DNA from: Hoplostethus atlanticus
Lineage: Eukaryota > Chordata > Actinopteri > Trachichthyiformes > Trachichthyidae
Length of the DNA stretch: 64,000 nucleotides
Assembly (NCBI GenBank): GCA_034670405.1
Contig: JAXDDX010000056.1
Location: 2,633,001-2,697,000, forward strand
Reading direction: 5' to 3'
Part shown: positions 46,501 to 57,700 of the stretch, in pieces
Numbering within the stretch: the stretch's first letter is position 1
Layout: every line of letters starts with the position of its first letter
Program-made: the position numbers and the translations under genes
Notes under the pieces: generated by a model
The model's input: only the letters and a program-made list of their open reading frames with translations
Databases searched by the model: none
What the model was told of the DNA's origin: nothing

Positions 46501-49500
46501 TTAAAAATGTTAAGTCACCCACCCTAAATCTTGTCTGACCTTTCTTTCTGTTTCTGTCTTTGTCTCTCCCCCTCTCTGTCTCTCCATCTCACTATTTTTC
46601 TCTCTCCTTTGCTGTCTCTCTCTCTTTCTTTCTGTGTCATCACTCAGACCGTCCCTCAGTGTGGAAAAGGTAAGATATCTGAACGCCGTTCCTTGTATTC
46701 CCCCTCGCTCAGATCATTTGAAGTGTTTTCATGTCAACTATGTTCAATTCAACAGAGCATGCCAAACGCCACGCTGAAAGACGTTCAAAGCATAGTGGGG
46801 CAGTGTGACATGAACGAGCCACCACCATCCCACCATGGAAAAGGTAAACAAAGTATTACTTAACATTAACAAAGCAGTCAGAGGACTCCGGCTTCCTGTG
46901 TGCCTGCCAACGTCTCAGCCCTTTTAAGTCAAAATCATCACTTCATTTTTATCTTATGGTCCCACTGAGCATTTGGTTTTTATTTCATCGCTCTATGTGG
47001 AAAGGTAGTGAAGATGTGATACTTATCTTGCCTTTACCCACTTATCTAGTATATGAGCCAGGCACACCAGACAGTACGGTACAAGTCACACATGCATGAT
47101 CAAGCTCTAGGCTGGTGCGCGGTGCGTTCACATACCAGGAAGTACATCGATTTTCTAACTGTAGTGGTCAATGTATGAACTAAAGGCTCTACCCCTACCC
47201 CCAATACTGGCAGTGTTAATGTAGCATAAATGCTCTACCTGCTGAGCTACGCAGGGCCACATTAAGCCACACAGGACCTCTCCATCAATATGTGCTCATA
47301 TAAGGTCTAAAGCCTGACTGATAATCAATAATGAGAAATCAATGTCCTCTCCCATATTCCAGTCAGCAAGCCTGAAGCAACACACCAGGATGAGGAAGAA
47401 GAAGAAGAGCAAGGCATGAACACAGAATCAGAACTCCCTTCACCGCACACAGGCCACCAGGAGGGAGGGGAGGAAGAGGAAGGAGAAGGAGAAGAGGAAC
47501 AGGTGTATGAGGAAGGGCGGGAAGTGGAAGAGGAGGAGTTGTGTGAAGGGACGCCAGAGGAGGAGGTGAAGGTGGAGTGGCCAACAGGAGTCCCCCAGGC
47601 CTCAGCCAAGGACCTGGCCAAGCTGTCGCACACAGAGGGGGTAGGGATACACTCTGGTTTGTCGGCGTGTTTGACCCCCTTTCCCCTGCAGACCTGTTGG
47701 AGGAATTATATTTCCTGGTCTTCATCCCTACCTCTCTTTATCTTCCTTGCCTCTCCTTCCTTCCTTCCTTCCTTCCTTCCTTTCTCCCTTGCATCCATCA
47801 ATCTTTCCTTCCTGCCTCTCCCGTCTTAACTGTTTATGCTCCTTTCTATAGACAGTGTGTAGAAAATAGACCGTATTTCTTTAAGGTCCAGAGCTCTCCA
47901 TCTTTGTTCGGACACTCCCACGGAAGATCTCTGTGGTCCCTGGGTGAGGTCATTGTCAACCACTGCATGTTCCAAAACCTTCAGTGGATCCGCCCATGTT
48001 AATTGGTGTGGCCCGACACTTGGGAGATACACCCAGCCAAATGTGCTGATTGTCGAGCTAGGGCTTTAGCCAAGACATGTCCTCTGGCTGAAACACCTGA
48101 GCTGAAGGGGCTCTCCCTGGAGTTGGGCCTGAAATCAGAGCTATTCCAAACAAGTGGTATGAGCTGACGGGGCCAGGATGACAGCTTTATGCAATGCAGT
48201 GGAGGTTTGACAGGGTTTGGTATGGGTGGGACTCCTTTCTTTTGTCATGAAAGAAAAACGTCAGATTTTGTTGTGGTTTTGGAGTTTTTCCACATGCAAA
48301 ACTATAGTTATTTGTTAATGTCCTAGTCATATTAGAAGCTCTGGGCTCTACTCTGGGCAAACTAACAACACAATTAGATTCACAGGAAAAGTAAAACAGG
48401 AAATTAGACAAAATGCACAGTGCTGAAATGAGCTCCCGATGAATGTTAGCATCAACAATCATAGTATCAAGAGGATATCAAGGAACACAAATCCAGTTTT
48501 ATGACAAACCTCTACTGACCTTAAAGGCTCGTTGGTCGACTTACCTTTTACATGTTACGATATCTCTTGTGTCTCTGGTGCTATTCTTGTGGTCTGAGTC
48601 CATTCAAGCAATATTTGTGATTTGTGAACATGAACACCTCTCTCCCAAAGCAAGAAATCACACTGCTAAAGACTCAAACACACAAGATGTAATGGAGTTG
48701 CTACAAGATTGATTTTGTGGACCCACAGAATGTTTTATACTCAAATTACTTTTATTTTATTGTAGTGTTATCAGTTCTGAAACAGAGAATGTACCCATAT
48801 CCCTAAAAAAATCTACCCTGAGCGTCCCGACAATCTTTACCCAGTTAATTCTCTATGAAGCAGCTCCAGAGTTTACATTTTGATGTCACAGGTTCAAGTT
48901 TTCTCTGGTTTCTGGCTGTGAGAGAGAGTTGTTCATGCTCATGTTCACAAATATTACTTTGTCCGGACTGTCAAAATAACATGAATTCTTAAGCTGTGTA
49001 GTATTTCCCTTTTAAATATCACAATTTTCACAGTTTTAACATGGAAAATTTAGAGTTGAACAGGGGTTACTCTGTCTCCCAGACAGTCAGTCTTGATGTC
49101 CAGTGCAATATCCAGCATGATATTCACCCATTGACCTCACAGAATAACTGTCCAATAAATGAAGGCAGCAGGTGAGGCTGACATCTTGAGAACTGACTCC
49201 ATTTCAGTATGTCTGTGCTGCAGGTGTTATTATTTCTACTCCATGGTTAGTTTAATGATTATGATTGGGTCAAAAGGTTTTCATCACTTAGGTAGGTGGT
49301 GTTTAAAGCTTTGCTGGGGATTTTTCTTATGATCACTGCCCTCTGTTGGCTACAGGGTGTAATTACAGTTTGAACATCAGAATCAGAAGCTCTTCATTGC
49401 CAGTACATAACATGCACAATTTGTCTTGGTAACACTGGTCACACGATGCAGTGACATGACAACAAATAAGTACAACACATAAGAAGGTGACATAGTAACT

Positions 49501-50703
49501 CACCCATAAGGTATAAGGGCATACAAGACCAAGGAAACAGTGCAAGGAATACATTTAGACAGTAGACTCTACTTACAAATCAATCAATCAGTCAACCAAC
49601 CACCCAGACAGACAGCCAGTCAGTCAGTCAATCAATCAATGAAATAATTGTGCAATGTCATTCTCCAATGTGGGGCCAGAAAGGGCTCAAATAAACGAAA
49701 TCCTTAACTCAAACCACATTCCTACCTATATTAAACATCATTACACTCATGACATAGTATCCATCGTTGATAAATCATTAGTGACACTTCAAATTTGATA
49801 CCAGTTCTAATATGATAACATCATGATGCCTTTCTGTTTTGACTCAAACCATATTTCATCCTGCAATAGAGTAAAATATTGTGTAACATGTGTACGTGCT
49901 AGCAAGGAGAACACTTTAGTTATCTTTGTAAGAATCAAATTTGTGAGGCTTTTCAAAACCTTTCAACACCGACCGACTGGGTACATTCTCTGTTGTTCGC
50001 TACCCAACCTTAACTGCTTCCCTTGTTTCTGTTTCTCCTTCAGAGTTCCTCCCCGGATGGTCTGGTGTCGATTCTGAAGAGGAGGAGAGCGTCGCTGGAT
50101 GGACTGCCTCCCTTAAGCCCCGATGCACCAAAACATAACTCCAAACGCAAGGTTCGCTTCAGCGAGCCAGATGACGGCATAGAGCAAGGTACACAAAACA
50201 TGAATGCATCTGGTTTAGATTTTTATTTTTAATTTTTTGAATACAGACATTTTGCTACAGTTGGGTTTTGTGGTTCCACACATTAAATTAGCTGTGGTCT
50301 AAAAAAACAATTTTCAAAAAACTCACCATTTTATGTACACAACCTTGTAACTCAAAAATGTTAAAATGCAGATTCCGGAGGTGATTCAATGTGTAGAGCA
50401 TTAGTGAAATTTGTATGCTACAAATAAACAGTCAAAATATTTTCAACTAGAAACATTACATTTGTGCTCTATTTCTTCCTCGTATGTTACGCAGATGAGG
50501 TGGGTGGAGATTCCTGCCTGATCCTGCTGCTGTTGTGTCTGGTTACCGTGGTGATCAGCATCGGAGGGACCGCTCTCTACTGCACCCTGGTGGATACGTA
50601 CTCCAACATATGCACCGACTTCTCGCACAACGTCGACTTCTACGTCATGAACGTACGGAGGTTCTTCGACGAGCTCAGACACTGGCTGCCCCTCCAGACT
50701 TAA
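39191..50703 (+). CDS. cnst: cnst, consortin (connexin-sorting trans-Golgi membrane protein; PP1 partner)
   Basis: Consortin is a trans-Golgi transmembrane protein reported to bind connexins and promote their delivery to the surface. Ten coding exons, all phases consistent: 39191-39263, 40595-40704, 42998-43028, 45332-45418, 45642-45753, 46648-46669, 46756-46843, 47363-47640, 50044-50188, 50495-50703 (TAA), 384 aa. Conserved core: [20 protein letters not shown] then [20 protein letters not shown] (human LHQIAESYFQEEDYEKAMKF and IQLERLYHEQLLANLSAIQ). A Glu-rich stretch (exon 8) precedes a SILK motif (276-279), an RVxF motif KVRF (303-306) and one transmembrane helix at about 323-345 ([17 protein letters not shown]). 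The C-terminal tail after it is conserved (GGTALYC; CTDF). Human consortin is about 725 aa, so this copy is much shorter, mostly at the N-terminus and middle. The ATG at 39191 has a good context (gtgATGG) and follows an in-frame TGA at 39092; an upstream coding exon cannot be excluded. Confidence 0.9.
39861..39904. repeat. (CA)n microsatellite
   Basis: 22 AC units in cnst intron 1. Confidence 0.95.
40110..40150. repeat. (TAGAA)8 pentanucleotide microsatellite
   Basis: Eight perfect TAGAA units in cnst intron 1. Confidence 0.95.
40891..40983. repeat. (CTTT)n/(CTTC)n tetranucleotide array
   Basis: Pyrimidine tetranucleotides in cnst intron 2, with about ten perfect CTTC units at its right half. 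Confidence 0.9.
42383..42430. repeat. (ATCC)n tetranucleotide array
   Basis: About eleven ATCC units with one ATCT variant in cnst intron 2. Confidence 0.95.
43480..43585. repeat. Inverted pair of tetranucleotide arrays (CTGT)n and (ACAG)n
   Basis: CTGT/CTAT repeats at 43480-43516 face ACAG/AGAT repeats at 43540-43585 across a 23-base AT-rich spacer, so the two arms are complementary and could fold back. In cnst intron 3 (43029-45331). Confidence 0.8.
44690..44870 (-). repeat. tRNA-derived SINE, minus strand
   Basis: On the minus strand: ctagttagaaagactatccc, B-box-like GCAGGTTTAATCAC, then aagtgtccatcaacaaccat and caaagtgtcctttagcctga, the characteristic order of a teleost SINE. In cnst intron 3. 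Confidence 0.6.
46648..46669 (+). CDS. cnst: cnst 22-nt microexon (exon 6)
   Basis: cactcag/ACC…AAAAG/gtaaga. It takes over phase 2 from exon 5 and returns phase 0, coding RPSLSVEK across the junction. Skipping it would break the frame, which supports constitutive use. Confidence 0.7.
47190..47260 (-). repeat. SINE head fragment, minus strand
   Basis: Minus strand reads ccctgcgtagctcagcaggt then agagcattt, an A-box-like tRNA head. It is in cnst intron 7. Confidence 0.4.
47756..47783. repeat. (CTTC)n microsatellite
   Basis: Seven CTTC units shortly after the cnst exon 8 donor at 47641. Confidence 0.9.
48510..48960. repeat. Dispersed repeat family B, copy in cnst intron 8
   Basis: ggctcgttggtcgacttacc resembles cccgttggtcaacttaccct (29943), and gaaacagagaatgtacccat matches 22807-22832. 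No exon was seen elsewhere in cnst intron 8 (47641-50043). Confidence 0.5.
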
Positions 50704-51589
50704 ATGCTCACACCTACATTTCAGACGATTATCTTATCAGAGGCTATTTATTCTATACTTGATAGTATACAATGAAGAATGAGGGACGGGAAAGGGGGTG
50801 GGGGGTGCATTACATGTGACAAAGTTCATGAGCCAGATTCAAATCCTCCAATTTGGCACACACCAAGACACCAGGGATCTAGAGGCATTTATCTGAGGCT
50901 GTCATCGGTGTGTTTAATGCTTTGACTTATAGAGGAATGTCTGAGCAAAGAGACTCATTTAACAGATGTGTTAAAATACGTTGGCACAGCATCTTGACTT
51001 AAAACTAATGGACTGATTGATCTATGTATCACTCACCAGGTGCTCAAGGCAAGAGGGAACAGTTAATAATTTGAGACCTGGTCTTGAACTTTAAGATGGG
51101 GGGCTGTGAGGCCCCTGAAGAGCTATGATGGATGATTCAGAAGAATTAATTACCTAAAAATGTGTGCTGATGTATGTGTTGTGGGATGAGAGTTAATCTC
51201 TCTCTGCTCTTTACTCTGTAGTTGAACCTTACAGATACCAGAGGGCTCACAACTCAAATATCTCAACAGAGCAAGTAGCATATCTGTGTACCAGCATTTC
51301 CCTTCTATATTTGTAGCAGTGGTGGTTGTGGATAATTTTGGCTTTTGTTCCACAAGCTTCCTCGTTCTGGTCCCAGTTACGGTTTAATTGCCAGTTACAG
51401 CAATACAATTGTTCTTTTTTGGACACTGGGACAAAATCACTCATTCCAAGCATTAGTTTTATATGTATTGTATGTTGGAGTTTTTTTCCGTTTACCTTCA
51501 CATTATCTCTTGCTCTGTTGGCCCATCACTGCTGAATGAATATAGAGTTAACATATAGCTGTATAACTTATATCAGACTAATTTATATA

Positions 51590-51840
51590 GATCATTACAG
51601 GCGGATTGGCTCCAAAAGCATCACTGTGTCTCCGGTAGATATCTCTGTCCACTTTAGCATACAGTATGGTAAGTAACCGTGGGCGATTAGCATTATCCAA
51701 AGTTTGAAGATAGACCTTTAGTAATGCAAAGTTGGTGTTGGTTTTTATTCTATGGCCTGTAGAATCATGACTTCTGAAAACATCTTCACCTTCAATCTTC
51801 ATCACTAGTGAAATCCATTATGAATCAATAGAAGGCTAAC
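51590..51840 (-). repeat. Dispersed repeat family B, minus-strand copy
   Basis: Its complement contains ataatgctaatcgccca, ttaccatactgtatgctaaa and acagagatatctacc, matching 52550-52640 on the plus strand almost word for word. Confidence 0.65.
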
Positions 51841-51914
51841 TCTGCTCACTTCCTGAATTGAAAGTGCATTATTTTTGTCAAATTGTATGTCTATCTTACC
51901 AATCCCCCAAAACA

Positions 51915-52330
51915 GGGGAGGCCATAGGCGCCGATTTATGTTTTTGCCAGTGGGTGCTCAAATTAAGTGAATACCACCAAGGTGAAGATTGTCACAAAAT
52001 CACTTTTATTGCGCTTGCTTTAGTAATTACCGTGGTGCAGGCTACCGTCATCTGTCGGACGTAGACACACCGAAACGAAATGCAACACTGGTGGATGCCT
52101 CACTTTATTGTCTTTACACTCGGTATCTCTCTCGGTTTTTTAATGACAAATTCGTACGTTTTTACCCGATCATCACCCGTGTTTCACATTTGCTGTGTCG
52201 CTAGCTAGTAGCTACGTGATGGAACAACGTTGGTTTAGCCGACTCTAACGTTACATTGGCAGTTGGCTACGTGACCACGCCCCTTAACGTAGCCTACACA
52301 CGCACAGAGCTGTAACAAGTTTAATTGGAT
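51915..52330. repeat. CpG-retaining block, probable young transposable-element remnant
   Basis: Starts near ggcgccgatttatgttttt then gccagtgggtgctca, text I associate with dispersed fish elements. It keeps many CpGs where flanks have few, and has no splice-supported frame. The end is not sharply defined. Confidence 0.4.
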
Positions 52331-52519
52331 AATGCGATTTGTAGTTAAAACGTTCACCGATAATAATAAGTAATAATAGAATAAATAGATGCGTTTAAAA
52401 AAAAAGAAAAAAAAGATGCAGTTTTTTAATACATTTATTTATTAATTTATTTTTTAATCGGCCTTCCCCGTGATCGGCGCGTATGGGGTAGGCATATTAA
52501 AACTAACCAACCACCCAGT

Positions 52520-52700
52520 CTTAGATCTGCTACAAGTTCTCACTTTTAGGTTAATGCTAGTCGCCAAAGATTACTTAACATACTGTATGCTAAAGTGTTA
52601 GCATGTGCATCGGACAGAGCTATCTACCAGACTGACCGATGATTTTGGCGCCAATGGGCCAAATTCCTAAAAAGTCGGTGTAGTCCTTTTGTTTTGAAAA
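52520..52700 (+). repeat. Dispersed repeat family B, plus-strand copy
   Basis: Contains gctacaagttctcactttta, acatactgtatgctaaagtg, ttagcatgtgcatcggacag and aaaagtcggtgtagtcctt, all shared with other copies listed. It can serve as the reference copy. Confidence 0.65.
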
Positions 52701-54116
52701 ACAATACAGAGGATGGAAAGCAAATATTTTATTATTTTGGCAACACTTTTTTCAGATGAGTCTTGGTAATCCTTTCATGCTGAATTTTACAACTTTGTAT
52801 GTACCTCGAGACAAGGGTTTACTCTTACATTCCTCTTAAGGTACCAGTTCAAAGGAGGGATGTATACTCGGACCTTACAAAGTGCCCTCTTAAAAACAAA
52901 GCAACAGCATCATAACATGCATGATTATTACTGTATGTGTAGATTGTGTGGCTCTTGATCTTACTACAATGTATTTCAATGTAGTCATCATGGTTGTCAG
53001 TATGCACTACAGTAATGTATGGACCCCTGCACAAACTCAGGCACATACCCAATGTCTACTTTTGGTGCTCAATGTTTCCTTGACCTTCCTTAAGTATGGA
53101 CAGCCTTCCATGTTATGATCTACATTTATGCTCATATCCAGCTTCCCCCTTTAGTGTGTAAACATTTAGGCATTAAAATCACAATGCAGATAGGAGATGC
53201 AGCTGAGTTGTGTCTAGACAGGACACCAGTCCACATTTAAACACAAGTGTAAATACATCCAAGAAGGATTGGAATCTGATTCTAACAAACAACTTGTTTA
53301 GCAGGATGTGCTAACGAGATTGCTGATCTTTCTGGCTTGAAATAGCCCCTAAGCAGTTCAGAAACTGCAGCATTGCAGCATGACCAAATGAACAAACATT
53401 AGATGAAGTACATTGTTACAGGAAAACAATCATATTCCTATCCTAAATTCCCTATCCTTCCTGAGTGTCTACACATGTTTATTTACACCTGTCTTTACAT
53501 GGCTTATAGACACCATCTTGAGGGTTCTTATATTTGCATTGGGGATTTAATGCCAGGTGTACATGGCTTATGTTGTCTTGGTATTATGTTGTCTGAAAGC
53601 AGAGCTTATTGGACCATCAGTTGGTTGGTTAACTGGCTGGTTCAGTTAACACAACATTGTTCTTTTTAATTTTCAGAGAAAATACATCTGTGAACACTAC
53701 ATTTTAATATTGGAATGGACATTATTATTATTGGACATGATTAGCATGTTCCTTTATTCATTGCCTTGGTTGATTTTTTTACTGATTTCAACAAACTGTA
53801 TCTCTCCTTTTGAGCTTGAGATGGTTGTAAAGTGATGAATGTTACCTCCTTATTGCCACTGTGGATATTGTTTACCAACAAGTGTTGCATCATACAATTC
53901 ATGTTTTTATGTTTGAATATTTATGTTAAATTGTCCGCAAGGGAATACAAATTACATCAAATGGAGTTTACATTTGTGTTTTTTTTCAAAGCCCACACCA
54001 CTTTGACCCACATGAGTTCACGACTAAGTGTGTAGTGGTGGATGAAAATGTTAACTTTTACCTTGTTATTACCTTGTAATGGCCATGCATTTTTGGTAAA
54101 ATGTTAGTAATAACAG

Positions 54117-54122
<6 letters not shown>

Positions 54123-54173
<51 letters not shown>
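54123..54173. repeat. (CA)n microsatellite
   Basis: About 25 AC units, 0.6 kb upstream of the sccpdh start. Confidence 0.95.
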
Positions 54174-54176
<3 letters not shown>

Positions 54177-54781
54177 GACATGTAGGTACAGTAGGCCACA
54201 GTCTCTCAAAGTTGCAATACTTGAACTTTGGCACAAGATGTCCCTCTGCACCACGAAATCACCAAGCATTTGTGTAGAAAATTCACCCAACCTCAACACT
54301 GCTGCAGTCGTATTGCATGCAACACTATTGCATGTATCTGCATATATCTTAGTGTCTGAAAACTATTAGTGGCTCGCCAACCTATAATGTGTCTTATCCG
54401 GCATGAGTAGTGTATGCTAATGTAAACAGCAACTCGTCATGATCATACTTTAGTGGGAAAACACTGAAACAGACTGCGATAGATTTTAAGGGCAACGTTT
54501 TACAATGTAATAAAACAATGCAAAATGTTCATGAAAACCTTAATTTTCATCAGTAATAATTTAAAAAATATTTCTCCGCCTTGCACTATAGTACCAACAC
54601 ATACCGTAATGAGTGGTGATTTGGCGCATTAATATTATATTAACAGTAATGCGGCCACAGGTGTGCATTTAACAGGCGTTTGACGACGGTTTGGAACGTG
54701 ACTCCACATCCAATCAGTGGCGAGAACCGGAACGATCCATTTTGTAAAACGGGTTTAGTAGGCAGGATCACCCAATGCAGA

Positions 54782-57700
54782 ATGGCGACTGTAACCTCTA
54801 GCAGACCGTACCACATTATTATCTTTGGTGCCTCTGGGTTTACCGGTCAGTTTGTGGTAGATGAGGTTGCCCGATGCGCCGCAGAGGGTCCCGGCGGCCC
54901 TTTGAAATGGGCCGTGGCCGGCAGAAGCAGACAGCGTCTGGAAGGAACACTGAACCAAGCCGCCGAGAGGCTGTGTATGTGTTGACAGCTAATAGCTAAC
55001 GTTAACCAAGACTAGACAGGGTGTTGGCTGTCTGTGAGCTAACGAGCAAATATCGACGGCGTTTGACTACAGTAGGCTACACGGTGACTGACACATGTAG
55101 CAGTCTCAGCTGTCTTTGTGGTTTGAGGACGGTTATTTACAAGTAAACAGTCTTGAACTTGACCCCTAGGTACAAGATATTTAATCTTGTGCATCGACCT
55201 ATGTAGAAGAGCACAACTGGCTTTCTGGTATCGGGACCCAAATTTGACTGGCCAGCAAGTCAAGTCCTAATATATGGACAACTGAAAAATTCCCATTTGT
55301 CCTTCGTTAACAATATCTCAGGACATCTTTACTCCCGTTAAGAACCAGCACACTATAGCATATGCGGAAGTTAGTAAAAAAATATGAATGAATTCATACA
55401 CGTTGTAAAATAAACGGTGGGCTGTGTATAAGATTTATCCACTGCAGTGTTTATGAACAGTCATCACTTTTCCTCTGTTTCCAGCTATGCCAGAGTTGAG
55501 AACAGACATTGACGTCATTGTTGCTGATGTGTCCACGGAGGAATCGCTGTCTATCATGTGCCAACAAGGGCTGGTGATTCTCAACTGTGTGGGACCAGTA
55601 AGTTTCATAGAGAAATTATGGGAGAGGAGGATTACATTTGACCCAGGTTGTGAGTTGGATTCAAACCCACAACAATGTAAATAAAAAAATAAAATGTATG
55701 TGTCTCAGCTCACTGAGATCTGATTATCTTTGAATAAATTCCCCCTGACTCGACCCTCTCTTTATCTTCTCAGTACAGGTTTTATGGAGAGCCAGTTGTC
55801 AAAGCTTGCATAGAAAAGGGGGCTCACTGCATAGACATCTCTGGGGAGCCGCAGGTAGGCAGTTGATTAAATGTGCCTTTTTATGTTTTTTACTGTTGTT
55901 AATCTGTATGTGTGTCTTGATATTAGTTTTTATGCTTCCACTGAATGTTACCACACTTAAACTAGACTGAAAGGATACAGCAGTGTGTGTGTTTGGGACT
56001 GGGATAGTGTGTGCTATAGTGAATATATGCTGTGTGTGTGTGTGTTTTATGTTCTACAGTTCCTGGAGAGTATGCAGCTAGAGTACCACAGTAAGGCCTT
56101 GGACAAGGGGGTGTATGTGATTGGCAGCTGTGGCTTTGATTCCATACCGGCAGACATGGGTCTTGTGTACACACAAAATCAGTTCAATGGTAGGCAACAG
56201 GAAAGCAATCCACGTCACTCTTTGTGATTAAAGTTCAAAAGCCTTCAATTAACTAATTTATTGAACGGAAAAAAGCTTAAACCCTGATGTTTCAACCCTC
56301 AATATTTCAGTGCATACCATAATGGAAAATAACAGCATGCAGTACTTTTTTTCTTAAAGCTTGCGCTCAAGTATAGGCCTAAATATTGGATGTCATCTTT
56401 TAGTTTGCAAGTACTTTGAGGTTTTTATGTTTAATGTTCATATGTAAAAGATGGAACATTTCTCATAGACTTACCTAGATAAAACAAAAAGCAACATATT
56501 TGTCCCAATTTACACAAAAAGAGAAAAAACGGCTTTGTTCAACTTCTATTTGAGTGCATGCATTTGATTTGATTTTAAATACTCATGACATTTAATTGGA
56601 ACTTGATCTTCAGCTATATGTTATTATATTATATGTCTATTTTCAGGAACACTGACAGCAGTGGAGAGCTTCCTGACTATTACCACCGGACCTGAGGTAG
56701 ACTGAACAATCACAGCTTACTCCTGCCTGCATTATGGGAGACGTAGTCTTTTACAGTATCTATTGCAGGGCTTCTCAGATTTGTTTTTTCCACCTTCCAT
56801 GTGTTTATCATGAAAAAATATTTTCTCAAATATTGAACCCAGTGGTTGTAAATTGTTCTTCATCCTCCAGTGATCACAGATCACTACTTGTTTGCTTTAC
56901 AAGTTACTGGAGGTGGAAAAACAAATATCCACTATCAACCTAGCTTAACTCTGGCTTTTACATATAGGAGGAGAGAACGGTAGCGCTAGCTGTTGTTACC
57001 AGTGGAGTTGTCTTGTCACTATGCTGCATTGTGGACTATTGATGATACTGCTGGCGTAGAAATTGGTGTCTCTTCCTCTTCTACGATGGCTTTCTCCCCG
57101 TGTTATTGTTGAACAGCTGTTGAACAAACGGTGCATCTAGAAATAAACCCTTGCTCTTTGATTCTGAGGGGTTTACCAATGGTTTCTGCTATTAAACTCC
57201 ATTGTAGCTGCGCTGGAAACATCTGTGATCTGTGATTTGTTAGTTATCCATGGGAATAAAAAAAGAAAATGCTACATAACAACAACACTGACCGGATTCT
57301 TGGACACGGCTCGTGGGCGCAGTCTTTATTTGCACTAACCACACACAGACCAGGCTTCGTCTACTTGTTCAGGCCACCTACACAATTCCAATAGCTAGTA
57401 CAATAAGCCTGTTGGCAGTTACTGTTCATTGTCTTTTCCTGTGTGACGTCAAGCTCTACGTCTCTGGTCTGTGTGCACAATTTGTCATGGCCTCACTGCA
57501 TAACCTGTACCTGTACCTGAATAACCACTAACTGTGATTGTGAACTGTCTGCTGAGCCGACACCCTAAACCCTGCCCCACAGGTGGATTTTTCCTTTAAG
57601 TGCTGGCTGTTTGAATTTAGATGTAAGGACACAATCATTTTAAAGGTATCGTCAGGGATGTGACTAATCATGGCAGCTGTATACTATGAGATGTTTTTCC

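Larger units (their letters stand above)
50704..54781. other. Gene-free region between cnst and sccpdh
   Basis: About 4 kb with no supportable exon. It should include the cnst 3' UTR; no strong AATAAA was found close to the stop. It holds two family B repeat copies, a CpG-retaining block (51915-52330) and a CA array. The right end (54700-54781) holds the sccpdh 5' UTR with an ETS-like ACCGGAA at 54726-54732. Confidence 0.65.
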
